Assembly: GCA_026417275.1 (NCBI GenBank)
Contig: JAOADO010000008.1
Span: 3,004-40,560 of the forward strand
Direction: 5' to 3'
Length of the DNA: 37,557 nt
From: Verrucomicrobiia bacterium
Lineage (GTDB): Bacteria > Verrucomicrobiota > Verrucomicrobiae > Limisphaerales > JAKPVM01
The position numbers and the translations under genes are program-made. This document shows positions 26,410 to 35,600 of the stretch, piece by piece. The notes beneath the pieces were generated by a model, which saw nothing but the letters and a program-made list of their open reading frames with translations, was not told the origin of the DNA and ran no database searches. The first letter of the stretch is position 1. The number at the start of each line of letters is the position of its first letter.

Positions 26410-27915
26410 ATGAAGGCAATGAAAAGTATCAGATGGTTAATTTTATTGGCTACGTTGGTTTTTGCGTTTCAAATCGGAGCGCAAGAAACCAACTATGTTC
26501 AACGTTCCATTTCTCTTGAAGAATGCATTGAAATGGCTTTAAAACACAACCTCGACATTCAAATCATGAAGTTGAATCCAGAGATTCAACGTTCAATTCT
26601 TGAATTTTCAAAAGGCGTTTACGACCCCGTTATAAAGTTGGGATATAACCGCACAATGGAGACAGACCCGGGAAACATCAAGGATTTCTTCGGCACCCCT
26701 GTACGTGAAGACAGAACCAGAAATCATTTCGACAACGTTTATACAAGCGTGGAAGGCAAACTGCCATCCGGTACAATGTATTCAATTCCGCTGGAATTCA
26801 ATCGTTCTTTTGGAGGAACTCTCCCGTTCGATACTTATAATGGCACAATTGGAATTGAACTGCGTCATCCACTCTTAAAAAATTCGAGCATTGACTCAGA
26901 AAGACTTGCAATTCTTGTAAACAAAAAGAATATCAAAGTCTCCGAATTTAGTCTTCGGTATCAGGTCATGACAGTGGTTTCGACGGTTGAAATTGCATAT
27001 TACGACCTTATTTTTGCGCGCGAGAATGTAAAAGTAATGGAAAAAGCTCTTGAACTTGCCGAGCAACTTTATAAGGACAATATGGCAAAAGTTAAGGCTG
27101 GTGTTTTGCTCCCGCTGGATGAAAAGCAAGCTGAAAGCGAAATTTCAATGCGAAAGTCCGATTTATTGAGGGCATGGCATCTTGTTTACACAACCGAAAA
27201 TCTCTTAAAAAACTTGATGACAGATGACCTTGAACAGTGGAAGAACGTGCGTTTGATTCCAACTGCACCGTTGATTGCCGTGCCGCAAAAGTTTGACCTG
27301 CAGGAAAGCTGGCGAACAGGGCTTTCTTTGCGTCCAGACCTTGCCCAGTTAAAAACCGGAGTCGAGATTAACGACTTGAATATTAGATTTTATAAAAATC
27401 AAAAACTCCCGGATGTAAGTCTCGTTGGCAGGTATGGAAGTTCTGCTATTCATACCGGGGCGGAGAGCATGTTTGCAGACACATGGTCGCAGAGAAACCC
27501 GGACTATATTTATGGCATTGAAGTCGTGTTCCCATGGAGCAACAAACAAACAAAGGCAAAGTTGAGAGAAAGCCGCCAGTTGCGCGAACAATCAGAATTG
27601 CAGGTCAAAAAACTCGAGCAGGATATAATGGTACAAATCCAGGACGCAATTTCCCTTGCAAAGACAAGTTTTGACCGCATAGATGCCACCCGGCGGGCAA
27701 GGATATTTGCCGAAGCGGCTTTAGAAAATGAAATTAAAAAACTTCAGAATGGCAAGAGCACGAGTTTCTTTGTGCTCCAATTCCAGAGGGATTTAATTGC
27801 CGCGCGCGTGGCAGAAATTCAAGCACTTGTGGATTACAATAAAGCCCTAACCACAATCGCCACTGCCGAAGGCTCCATTCTTGATAAATTGAAAATAAAA
27901 TTAGACTTCGAATAA
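26410..27915 (+). CDS. TolC-family outer membrane channel protein
   Basis: An outer-membrane efflux/secretion channel of the TolC family (two OEP repeats). In 501 residues a signal peptide is at 1-24 (LILLATLVFAFQIGAQE). Long helical stretches carry the two repeats, about 40-270 and 290-495, with SLEECIEMALKHNLDIQI (37-54) typical of OEP start, AYYDLIFARENVKVMEKALE and a matching second repeat near TSFDRIDATRRARIFAEAAL. It lacks a nearby membrane-fusion or inner-membrane pump gene, so the partner must lie elsewhere. A glycosidase-GT2 fusion follows after 72 bases. Two ATGs (26410, 26419) are possible; the first is used. A two-membrane envelope is directly implied. Confidence 0.92.
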   Translation: MKAMKSIRWLILLATLVFAFQIGAQETNYVQRSISLEECIEMALKHNLDIQIMKLNPEIQRSILEFSKGVYDPVIKLGYNRTMETDPGNIKDFFGTPVREDRTRNHFDNVYTSVEGKLPSGTMYSIPLEFNRSFGGTLPFDTYNGTIGIELRHPLLKNSSIDSERLAILVNKKNIKVSEFSLRYQVMTVVSTVEIAYYDLIFARENVKVMEKALELAEQLYKDNMAKVKAGVLLPLDEKQAESEISMRKSDLLRAWHLVYTTENLLKNLMTDDLEQWKNVRLIPTAPLIAVPQKFDLQESWRTGLSLRPDLAQLKTGVEINDLNIRFYKNQKLPDVSLVGRYGSSAIHTGAESMFADTWSQRNPDYIYGIEVVFPWSNKQTKAKLRESRQLREQSELQVKKLEQDIMVQIQDAISLAKTSFDRIDATRRARIFAEAALENEIKKLQNGKSTSFFVLQFQRDLIAARVAEIQALVDYNKALTTIATAEGSILDKLKIKLDFE

Positions 27916-27987
27916 ATCTAAAAGCAAAACAGTCAACTCTGTTAATTGTCTTTTTTACATTATTAATTATGTTTTCATTAAGGGCAG

Positions 27988-30537
27988 ATGAACGGCAATT
28001 TTGGGAATCAACCGCGAGTTAAGGTAGATGGAAAATTCTTTCGACTGGGGGAGAAGAAGTTTTTCCCGAAAGGAGTTACATATGGACCATTTGCCCCAGA
28101 TAAAGATGGACTTTACTTCCCAGCAAAAGAGCAAGTAAGGAAAGATTTCGAACTAATTCGGGAACTCGGCGCAAATCTAATCCGAGTTTACAATATCCCC
28201 CCGCGGTGGTTAGTTGACCTTGCCGCAGAATTTGACTTAAAACTTTTGATAGATATCCCCTGGGGAACACATTTTTGTTTTCTTGACTCCCAGCAAGAAC
28301 AAGAAAACGCCCGTAACGCAGTTCGTAGCGCTGTAAAAGCATTTGCAGGACATCCCGCAATTTTTGCATACAGCGTCGCAAACGAAATCAACCCCGATAT
28401 CGCAAGGTGGAGTGGAGCAAAAAACGTTGAATTGTTTATCAATTCGCTTGTTGAAGAAGCAAAGAGTATTGACCCCGAATGCCTGTGCACGTTCGGGAAT
28501 TTCCCACCAACCGAATACTTGCTACCGTCTGAAATTGACTTTTTGTGTTTCAACGTTTATTTGCACCAGCAAAAGCCTTTTGAGAACTATCTCTCTCGCC
28601 TTCAGATGATAGCACAGGAAAAACCTATAATCATAGGAGAGTTTGGCTTTGATTCCCTGCGGTTAGGCGAGGAGAAAAAATGCGAATTGTTTGGATGGCA
28701 AATAAGGACAATATTTGAAACCGGCTTTGCGGGCGCCGTTGTCTTTAGCTTTACGGATGATTGGTTCCGTGGGGGGTATAAGATAACAGACTGGAAGATG
28801 GGACTCACAACAGAAGAACGCCAACCAAAACAATCATTTTATACAGTTCAGCGCGAGTTTAAACAGGCTCCCTACTTTTCGCTATCTCGCTACCCGAAAA
28901 TCAGTGTTGTTGTGGCTTGTTACAACGGGGCAAGAACGTTAAAAATCTGCCTGGATTCATTGTTTAAACTCAATTACCCAGATTATGAAGTGATTTTAAT
29001 TGATGACGGCTCAACGGATGCAACCCCGCAAATTGCAAGACTTTATAGCAACCTTCGTTACTTTCGCCAGCAAAATCATGGTCTATCCGTAGCGCGAAAT
29101 ACTGGCATTGCGATGGCAACTGGCGAAATTGTTGCATTTACAGATGCGGATTGTCGCGTGGATGAAGATTGGCTTTATTATTTAGCAGTAGATTTTTTAA
29201 GAAGTGATTTTGTCGGAATGGGAGGTCCTAATTTCCTGCCGCCGGAGGATTCGCCTGTAGCCGCCGCCGTTATGGCATCGCCAGGGGGACCAGCGCATGT
29301 CATGCTTACGGACAGAGTTGCCGAGCACATTCCCGGGTGCAACATGGCTTTTTACAAATGGGCGCTGGAAGAAATTGACGGTTTTGACCCTATATTTAGA
29401 AAAGCGGGCGACGACGTGGATGTTTGTTGGAGAATTCAACAAAGGGGATATAAAATAGGATTTAGTCCTTCCGCATTTGTGTGGCATTATCGGCGTTCAA
29501 GCGTGAAAGATTACCTCAAACAACAATACGGCTACGGCGAAGCGGAAGCGCTTTTGATACGTAAACACCCAGAGTATTTCAACACCATTGGCGGAAGCGT
29601 TTGGTCTGGAAGAATTTACACCCCGGCAAAACCCGGATTCATTCCTGGCAAACGAATAATCTATCATGGGCAGTTCGGTTCTGGAATGTTTCAAACATTG
29701 TATACGCCCAGTCCAATGACACTTTTTGGGTTACTCACATCTTTTGAATATCACACAGTAGTTACATTGCCGCTTTTAATTTTATCAGCCCCGTTCAGAT
29801 TTCTTTTCCCGTTTGCGGTCATCAACTTACTATCAGTGATTGGCATTTGCGTTGCATCCGGTTTACAGTCCGATATCCCTAAAAATAAGTTAAGATTATG
29901 GTCTAAACCCCTGGTAGCGTTGCTTTATTTTCTCCAACCGATTATACGCGGCTATGCAAGGTATCATAAGCGACTGTTATTTAATCCAATGCCGATTGCA
30001 TCCACAGCAAGGCTTGACTGGGCGGTGAAAAATGGTCCAGAAGAACCTCCATCTATCCTCTCATACTGGGTCGAAACTAATGTGGACAGGGTAAAGTTTC
30101 TGGAGATTATTCAGACATCTCTTGATAGGGAAGGGTGGTCCTATCGCGTGGATAGTGGTTGGAATAGATATGACATTGAAATCTTTGGAAGCCGATGGAC
30201 GAGTATTCAACTAACAACTGTAAGCGAACTTTATTCACAGGGAAAACAGGTGTTAAAATGCAGGCTCGACACAGCATTCTCTCTGCCGGCAAAAGCCGTT
30301 TTCTGCGGGGTGTTGGCCCTGGAATTGCTTCTAATTGGTTTATTCGGCAAACATACGGCATGGGCTTGGATGATTCTTGTAACTATGCCAGTGTTGCTCT
30401 GGTATTTTTCGAGTGACCAGAAGATTTTGAAAAATATAACCATTCATTTTATTGAAGAAGTTGCAAAAAACTGCGGTTTTAACCGTGTCGAAGAAGCGCC
30501 AGATTCAAAAGCCAGATATAAGCCAATCGAAAAGTGA
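27988..30537 (+). CDS. Fusion of glycoside hydrolase-like TIM barrel, GT2 glycosyltransferase and membrane segment
   Basis: An 849-residue multi-domain protein. Residues about 10-290 look like a (beta/alpha)8 glycosidase of clan A type: GANLIRVYN (61-69), ANEINPD with Asn132-Glu133 (acid/base pair), and GEFGFDS with Glu218 (nucleophile). Residues about 304-530 are a GT2 (GT-A) domain: SVVVACYNGA, LIDDGSTD (Asp339-340), TDADC (Asp386/388) and IPGCNMAFY, then GDDVDVCWRIQQRGY (474-488) matching the catalytic ED region. Hydrophobic segments lie near 590-625 and 770-808, with soluble parts between and after. No signal peptide; the barrel would be cytosolic, or cross the membrane only if topology is unusual. 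AAGGGCAG precedes the ATG. Substrate unknown. Confidence 0.88.
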   Translation: MNGNFGNQPRVKVDGKFFRLGEKKFFPKGVTYGPFAPDKDGLYFPAKEQVRKDFELIRELGANLIRVYNIPPRWLVDLAAEFDLKLLIDIPWGTHFCFLDSQQEQENARNAVRSAVKAFAGHPAIFAYSVANEINPDIARWSGAKNVELFINSLVEEAKSIDPECLCTFGNFPPTEYLLPSEIDFLCFNVYLHQQKPFENYLSRLQMIAQEKPIIIGEFGFDSLRLGEEKKCELFGWQIRTIFETGFAGAVVFSFTDDWFRGGYKITDWKMGLTTEERQPKQSFYTVQREFKQAPYFSLSRYPKISVVVACYNGARTLKICLDSLFKLNYPDYEVILIDDGSTDATPQIARLYSNLRYFRQQNHGLSVARNTGIAMATGEIVAFTDADCRVDEDWLYYLAVDFLRSDFVGMGGPNFLPPEDSPVAAAVMASPGGPAHVMLTDRVAEHIPGCNMAFYKWALEEIDGFDPIFRKAGDDVDVCWRIQQRGYKIGFSPSAFVWHYRRSSVKDYLKQQYGYGEAEALLIRKHPEYFNTIGGSVWSGRIYTPAKPGFIPGKRIIYHGQFGSGMFQTLYTPSPMTLFGLLTSFEYHTVVTLPLLILSAPFRFLFPFAVINLLSVIGICVASGLQSDIPKNKLRLWSKPLVALLYFLQPIIRGYARYHKRLLFNPMPIASTARLDWAVKNGPEEPPSILSYWVETNVDRVKFLEIIQTSLDREGWSYRVDSGWNRYDIEIFGSRWTSIQLTTVSELYSQGKQVLKCRLDTAFSLPAKAVFCGVLALELLLIGLFGKHTAWAWMILVTMPVLLWYFSSDQKILKNITIHFIEEVAKNCGFNRVEEAPDSKARYKPIEK

Positions 30538-30587
30538 GCCTTTAAGAGAAGTTTTCACAAAATAAACCTCCAAACATTCTAAAACCC

Positions 30588-30611
30588 CCAATAAATTGGT
30601 TATCTTTTTTT
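30588..30611 (+). terminator. Weak terminator-like hairpin after the GT2 fusion
   Basis: CCAA-TAAA-TTGG forms a short stem, followed by a run of seven T. The stem is too short to be confident, but position, just behind the GT2 fusion gene, is right. Confidence 0.3.
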
Positions 30612-30635
30612 CAAAAAGTTCCTTATTATAAGTGT

Positions 30636-31961
30636 ATGAAAGCACAGAATTTTCCCGCAATATTGCCATTGCTTTTTATAAATCTAGTATGCTATGCGGC
30701 AATGTCTCTTTTAAATGTCGAATTTCCTGTACTTACAAACTCAAACAAAAAACCTTCGATGCAAGTTTCATGGACGAATTGGGCGCCCAGAAGCGAAATC
30801 TCGCCGCAATTTTCTTTAGACATGCGAGGCGGAAGAGCAAAAGAAACGGCATTAAGAATTGACACTGTCACTGAAGAGCAATTTGGAGCATGGAGAACAC
30901 GCTTAAGAACACTGTCTCCGGGAAAGATTTATAAATTCTGCGCCTGGTATCGCGTTAAAAATGTAAAAAACGAGAGACGTTCGGTAATCGCGCGACTTGA
31001 ATGGCTGGACAGCAATGGCAATGGTGTTATGCCGCCGGAATACGCGCTTGATTCAGCAGTTCATGGAGAGTGGAAAAAAGTGGAATATGTATGTCACGCC
31101 CCGGATAACGCAACAATGTTAGACATCCAATTGTCGTTGGGATTTTCAAACAACTCAACCGTATGGTGGGATGAAATTTCCATCGTAGAAATAGAAAAAA
31201 TGCCAGAACGAAAGGTAGCAGTCGCCACCGTTTATTACAGACCGCGCGGCTCCAAATCGCCATCCGACAGCGTGGAGCAATTTTGCAATCTCGTAGAAAC
31301 AAATGCTCCAGACAAACTCGATTTTGTGTGTCTACCGGAGGGAATTACTGTGGTTGGCACGGGTAAAACTTATGTGGATGTAAGCGAACAAATCCCCGGT
31401 CCAACAACCGATAGGCTTGGCAGATTGGCGCAAAAAATTGGCGCTTACATTGTGGCTGGAATTTATGAAAAGGAGAAAAATCTTGTTTACAATACCGCAG
31501 TTTTAATTGATAGAAAAGGGAGATTGCTCGGAAAATATCGAAAAACTCACCTACCGCGGGAAGAATGGGAAAGTGGAATAACACCCGGCAACACTTATCC
31601 AGTGTTTGAAACCGAATTCGGGAAAATCGGCATCATGATTTGCTGGGATTTACAATTTCCCGAACCAGCGCGAATGATGTCTGCAAAAGGCGCAGAAATT
31701 ATATTTCTACCGATATGGGGCGGAAATGAAACCCTTGCACGGGCCCGTTCCATAGAAAATTCCATATTTCTGGTTTCCTCAACTTACGACATGCGCTCGT
31801 TTATAATAAATCCTGTGGGCACAATTCTATGCGAGGCAACAAAAGAGAAACCATTCGAGTGGACAACTATTGATTTGAATCAGATTTATTATCAACCATG
31901 GCTGGGGAACATGAAAACACGAACATGGAAAGAATGGCGACCTGATATTCTAAAAGAATGA
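30636..31961 (+). CDS. Exported carbohydrate-binding-like/nitrilase-fold amidohydrolase fusion
   Basis: A 441-residue protein. Residues 1-26 look like a signal peptide (PAILPLLFINLVCYAA). Residues about 40-185 resemble a carbohydrate-binding beta-sandwich: GRAKETALRIDT, FCAWYRVKN, GEWKKVEYVCHAPDNATMLD, STVWWDEISI. From about 190 a carbon-nitrogen hydrolase (nitrilase) domain has a complete triad: Glu235 (VCLPEGI), Lys303 (YRKTHLP) and Cys336 (IMICWDLQFPE). Nitrilase proteins cleave amides or nitriles; such a fusion would act on amide groups of a glycan or bound polymer, but this is inference. It follows the GT2 fusion by 98 bases. No lipobox is obvious, so location (periplasm or outside) is open. 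Confidence 0.85.
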   Translation: MKAQNFPAILPLLFINLVCYAAMSLLNVEFPVLTNSNKKPSMQVSWTNWAPRSEISPQFSLDMRGGRAKETALRIDTVTEEQFGAWRTRLRTLSPGKIYKFCAWYRVKNVKNERRSVIARLEWLDSNGNGVMPPEYALDSAVHGEWKKVEYVCHAPDNATMLDIQLSLGFSNNSTVWWDEISIVEIEKMPERKVAVATVYYRPRGSKSPSDSVEQFCNLVETNAPDKLDFVCLPEGITVVGTGKTYVDVSEQIPGPTTDRLGRLAQKIGAYIVAGIYEKEKNLVYNTAVLIDRKGRLLGKYRKTHLPREEWESGITPGNTYPVFETEFGKIGIMICWDLQFPEPARMMSAKGAEIIFLPIWGGNETLARARSIENSIFLVSSTYDMRSFIINPVGTILCEATKEKPFEWTTIDLNQIYYQPWLGNMKTRTWKEWRPDILKE

Positions 31962-32043
31962 TAATGTATTTAAAATTCCATCTTGTGCTTGAAAATTTGG
32001 GTTTTCTGGACATTTTATTTGAAATCTGAAACAATCTCTGAGC

Positions 32044-32658
32044 GTGAAACAGTCAATAGTAACACTGGACATGGAAGGCGTTCTGACGCCTGAAATCTGG
32101 ATAGCGGTTGCTGAAAAAACCGGAATACCCGAACTCCGTAGAACAACCCGCGATGAGCCTGATTACGATAAACTCATGCGCGGCAGAATCCGCATCCTTG
32201 ATGAGCATGGATTGAAACTAAGCGATATTCAAAATGTTATCGCCACTCTTAAACCTTTGCCGGGAGCCATTGAGTTTCTAAATGAATTGCGTTCAATTGT
32301 TCAAGTAATTATTCTTTCTGACACATTTGAACAATTTGCACAACCACTCCTGCGTCAACTCGGTTGGCCCACCCTTTTTTGCAACCGCCTGGTAGTAGAA
32401 AGTGATAAGATTGTTGATTACAAACTACGGCAAACAAACCAAAAACAGAAATCCGTCGCAGCGCTCAAAAGTCTGAATTACTATATTATTTCAGCAGGAG
32501 ACTCCTACAACGACACCGCTATGCTTGCTGAAGCCGACGTAGGAATTTTATTCAAAGCGCCCGAAAACGTGAAACGAGACTTTCCTCAATTTAAGGCAGT
32601 CGAAAAATACGACGATTTGATAAAATTGATTAAAGAAGCAATGCAACAACAACAATAA
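32044..32658 (+). CDS. thrH: ThrH-like phosphoserine phosphatase/homoserine phosphotransferase
   Basis: A HAD-superfamily enzyme; Pseudomonas ThrH dephosphorylates phosphoserine and can transfer phosphate to homoserine. The 204 residues match ThrH throughout: LDMEGVLTPEIWIAVAEKTG (8-27), DYDKLMRGRIRILDEHGLKL (40-59), LSDTFEQFAQPLLRQLG (91-107) and AGDSYNDTAML (151-161). The DxE variant in motif I (Asp9, Glu11), rather than DxD, is the mark of ThrH. The start is a GTG; no in-frame ATG lies close by and the ribosome-binding site is weak. It is 24 bases before trpC, suggesting a shared transcript of amino-acid metabolism genes. Confidence 0.93.
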   Translation: MKQSIVTLDMEGVLTPEIWIAVAEKTGIPELRRTTRDEPDYDKLMRGRIRILDEHGLKLSDIQNVIATLKPLPGAIEFLNELRSIVQVIILSDTFEQFAQPLLRQLGWPTLFCNRLVVESDKIVDYKLRQTNQKQKSVAALKSLNYYIISAGDSYNDTAMLAEADVGILFKAPENVKRDFPQFKAVEKYDDLIKLIKEAMQQQQ

Positions 32659-32682
32659 CAACCAGACGTTGTTCGTAGTGGA

Positions 32683-33486
32683 ATGAATATCCTTGATGTT
32701 ATCGTTGAAGAGAAGAAAAAAGAGATTGAGTTATTGCCCGAGCAAACAATTAATGTCGAGATACTAAAATCTGCTCTCAGTTTTCGCGGCGGCGATTGCC
32801 GCGATTTCATTGGAACGTTAAAAAATCCGCGCCGGAGCAATGTTGCATTAATTGCTGAGGTAAAAAAAGCGTCTCCATCTGCTGGCGTTATATGCGAAAA
32901 CTTTGACCATATTAGAATAGCAAGAGAATACGAAAAATGCGGCGCAACCTGCATTTCTGTGTTGACGGATGTTAAGTTCTTTCAGGGAGCGCCACAATAC
33001 CTTTCAGATATTCGAAAAACTGTGGCGCTTCCGCTGTTGAGAAAGGATTTTATAATAGATGAACGCCAGATTTTAGAATCAATACAACTTGGAGCCGACG
33101 CGATACTTCTTATCGTTGCTATTCTTGACATGCAAAAATTAAAAAGATTGCATGAACTTATCATTAAAACGGGGCTTTCAGCCCTTGTGGAAGTACATGA
33201 CGAAGAAGAACTACTGATTGCTGCAGAGATCGGGGCAAAACTCATAGGGATAAACAATAGAAACTTAAAAACCTTTAAAGTTGACCTTTCCACCACGGAA
33301 AGGCTCGCTAAAATGGCGCGCAGTCTGCCTGGCGGAGATTTGTTAACAATTGTCGCTGAGAGCGGAATTTCGAGGAAAGAAGATGTTATGCGAGTGTACA
33401 ATGCCGGCGCAAACGCAATACTTGTTGGTGAATCTCTTTTAAGAACAGGAACAATAAGCGAGCGAATAGACACCCTGTTGAGGTAA
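32683..33486 (+). CDS. trpC: Indole-3-glycerol phosphate synthase
   Basis: Closes the indole ring in tryptophan synthesis, from carboxyphenylaminodeoxyribulose phosphate. The 267-residue barrel shows all family blocks: EVKKASPSAGVI (about 66-77) with the catalytic lysine, LTDVKFFQGAPQYL, LLRKDFIIDERQILES, GADAILLIVAIL, LVEVHDEEEL, IGINNRNLKTF and VAESGISRKEDV with the phosphate-binding GANAILVGESLL. Normal length. No trpA, B, D, E or F is near, so the trp genes are scattered. It lies 24 bases behind the thrH-like gene and 101 bases before pdhA, where no terminator is evident. Confidence 0.96.
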   Translation: MNILDVIVEEKKKEIELLPEQTINVEILKSALSFRGGDCRDFIGTLKNPRRSNVALIAEVKKASPSAGVICENFDHIRIAREYEKCGATCISVLTDVKFFQGAPQYLSDIRKTVALPLLRKDFIIDERQILESIQLGADAILLIVAILDMQKLKRLHELIIKTGLSALVEVHDEEELLIAAEIGAKLIGINNRNLKTFKVDLSTTERLAKMARSLPGGDLLTIVAESGISRKEDVMRVYNAGANAILVGESLLRTGTISERIDTLLR

Positions 33487-33587
33487 ATTCGCGCTTCAAA
33501 AATCTGTGGAATACACATTGAAAAACGGGCATTATCTTTTGAAAATAAATATTTGCTCTTGTTATCATTAAAAGCCTAAAATTGGGT

Positions 33588-34640
33588 ATGTTTGAGGCTG
33601 AAGAAGCAATAAACGCCTCCGAACATAGGCTCGGAGATGTCAGTGAAAAGGCGCGAAAGGCGTTCTGGTATATGCTCCTTGCGCGGGCTTATGAGGAAAA
33701 GATGGCGCTATTATACCGCGCGGGAAAGATAAGCGGTGGGGTTTTCTTAAGCCGCGGACAGGAAGCGTTGAGCGCCGCAATCGGGGTATGCTTAAAAAAA
33801 GGCGATATCTTTGCCCCGTTAATAAGAGATTCCGCAGGACGCCTCGCGTTTGGAACTCCTTTGCTGGACCCGATAAGGACTTATCTCGGATCGGTACTGG
33901 GACCAATGCGCGGACGTGATGGCAATGTCCATTTCGGCAGACCGCGCGATGGAATTCTTGCCATGATAAGCCATCTGGGTGCAATGGTCTCCGCCGTAAA
34001 CGGTTGCTTAATGGCAAAAAGGTTTAAAGGGGAGACAGGATTCGTTGGAGTCGCATCAGTCGGCGACGGTGCCACATCAACAGGTTCATTTCACGAGGCA
34101 GTTAATCAAGCGGCTGTCGAGCGTCTTCCGCTTGTAATAGTGGTGGCAAACAATCATTACGCCTATTCAACGCCAAACAATCGTCAGTTTGCCTGCAAGA
34201 ACCTTGTTGACCGCGCCATCGGTTACGGCATCGCAGGACACACAGTAGACGGCACAGACCTTGCCGAATGTCTTAAAATTATTGGAAACGCTGTTGAACT
34301 TGCCCGAAACGGAAACGGTCCACAAATGGTTGTGGCGGAGTTACTTAGACTCAGCGGACATGGTGAACATGACGACGCCTCTTACATGGACGAAGAACTC
34401 AAAAAATCGCAACTCGGACGCGACTGCATTAGTGTGGCGGAAAGCATTTTGTTGAAAAATAAATGGTCCACTGAAGAAGAGATTGCCAATTGGAAACAGA
34501 CAACAACAAGAACAATTGAAACGGCGGTTGCTCAGGTTATGAATGAACCGCACCCAAACCCCGATAAAGAGGATTGGACCGCAATTTCAACAAAGTATTT
34601 AGTAGACTCTTTTTTGCAAAATGAGCATCACCTATCTTGA
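33588..34640 (+). CDS. pdhA: Pyruvate dehydrogenase E1 component, alpha subunit
   Basis: TPP-dependent decarboxylation of a 2-oxoacid, with reductive acetylation of the lipoyl arm on E2. About 350 residues; start ATG at 33588 preferred over a TTG two codons upstream. Motifs: REALSAAIG-type QEALSAAIGVCLKKGD, MRGRDGNVHFGRPRDGIL, ISHLGAMVSAVNG, and the TPP-binding GDGATSTGSFHEAVNQA followed by VVANNHYAYS (GDG-N27-NN spacing). The wider family includes branched-chain 2-oxoacid and acetoin dehydrogenases; pyruvate is the simplest reading with pdhB and pdhC. It overlaps pdhB by 20 bases, so translation is coupled. Confidence 0.93.
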   Translation: MFEAEEAINASEHRLGDVSEKARKAFWYMLLARAYEEKMALLYRAGKISGGVFLSRGQEALSAAIGVCLKKGDIFAPLIRDSAGRLAFGTPLLDPIRTYLGSVLGPMRGRDGNVHFGRPRDGILAMISHLGAMVSAVNGCLMAKRFKGETGFVGVASVGDGATSTGSFHEAVNQAAVERLPLVIVVANNHYAYSTPNNRQFACKNLVDRAIGYGIAGHTVDGTDLAECLKIIGNAVELARNGNGPQMVVAELLRLSGHGEHDDASYMDEELKKSQLGRDCISVAESILLKNKWSTEEEIANWKQTTTRTIETAVAQVMNEPHPNPDKEDWTAISTKYLVDSFLQNEHHLS

Positions 34641-35586
34641 AGCGATTCGCCTGGCGCAGGAGCGGGCACTCGAGGAAAATCCGAAAGTCTTTATCTATGG
34701 ACAGGACATCGGAGCATTTGGAGGCGCTTTTAAGGCGACCAAAAACCTTGCCGAGAAATTTCCCGGCAGGGTGATTGACGCTCCGATAAGCGAAGACGCG
34801 ATTGTCGGTGCGGCAGTCGGCGCGGCAATTCAGGGAATGCGCCCCATCGTTGAAATCCAGTTTGCTGATTTTTCCACAACCGGGTTCAACCAGATTGTAA
34901 ATCACGCCGCAACGCTTTATTGGCGCACTGGCGTTCCATGTCCGATTGTTATTCGCCTGCCATCCGGCGGCACTCTTGGAAGCGGTCCCTTCCACAGCCA
35001 ATCGCTTGAAACAATATACGCCCATTATCCTGGACTCATTGTTATGACGCCAGCAACAATTGAAGACGCTTACTGGATGTTGCTGGAAGCGGTGGAGATT
35101 GACGACCCGGTTGTCTTTTGCGAACACAAATACCTATACTATCACCTCAAAGCCGATGACATTGGCGAAAAAACCCTTCCAGCAGGCAAAGCGCGAATTG
35201 CGCGTGTCGGACGCGATATCACAATCGTCACATACAGCGCAATGCTTCATGAAGCCATTGCCGTGGCAAATGAACTGGCAACAGAAGGCATCGAAATCGA
35301 AATTGTTGACCTGCGCACCATAAAACCGATTGACACTGACACCATTATAGCATCCGTTGCGCGGACCGGGCGTCTGCTCGTTGTGGGTGAGTCCTGGCCC
35401 TGGGGTGGTGTAACGGCAGAAGTTATCACCCGCGTCTGTTGCGAAGGATTAAACCTTCTGGATGCTCCGCCTCAGAGATTAAACTCAAAAGACACGCCCA
35501 TCCCGTATCATCCGAACCTCTGGGGCGCACATCGCCCCACAGCTCACAACATTGCCGCCGCCGTTAGAAACCTTTTAAGTATTTAA
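34621..35586 (+). CDS. pdhB: Pyruvate dehydrogenase E1 component, beta subunit
   Basis: Partners pdhA in the alpha2-beta2 E1 heterotetramer. The 321-residue protein has EDIGAFGGAFKATKNL-type DIGAFGGAFKATKNL, DAPISEDAIVGAAVGAAIQG, VEIQFADFSTTGFNQIVNHAA, PSGGTLGSGPFHSQSLET (in part, 20 or fewer residues as given), EHKYLYYH and a C-terminal domain with LRTIKPIDTDTI and GESWPWGGVTAEVI. All these are standard for the E1-beta family of pyruvate/2-oxoisovalerate dehydrogenases. The coding sequence begins inside the last codons of pdhA. The 209 bases behind it hold a 59-codon ORF before pdhC. Confidence 0.95.
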   Translation: MSITYLEAIRLAQERALEENPKVFIYGQDIGAFGGAFKATKNLAEKFPGRVIDAPISEDAIVGAAVGAAIQGMRPIVEIQFADFSTTGFNQIVNHAATLYWRTGVPCPIVIRLPSGGTLGSGPFHSQSLETIYAHYPGLIVMTPATIEDAYWMLLEAVEIDDPVVFCEHKYLYYHLKADDIGEKTLPAGKARIARVGRDITIVTYSAMLHEAIAVANELATEGIEIEIVDLRTIKPIDTDTIIASVARTGRLLVVGESWPWGGVTAEVITRVCCEGLNLLDAPPQRLNSKDTPIPYHPNLWGAHRPTAHNIAAAVRNLLSI

Positions 35587-35600
35587 CCTAAAACACCAAA

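Noticed and set aside
27916..27987. Terminator after the TolC-like gene
   Set aside because: Only a 5-bp stem (AACAG/CTGTT) before a T-run; too weak to report as a feature.
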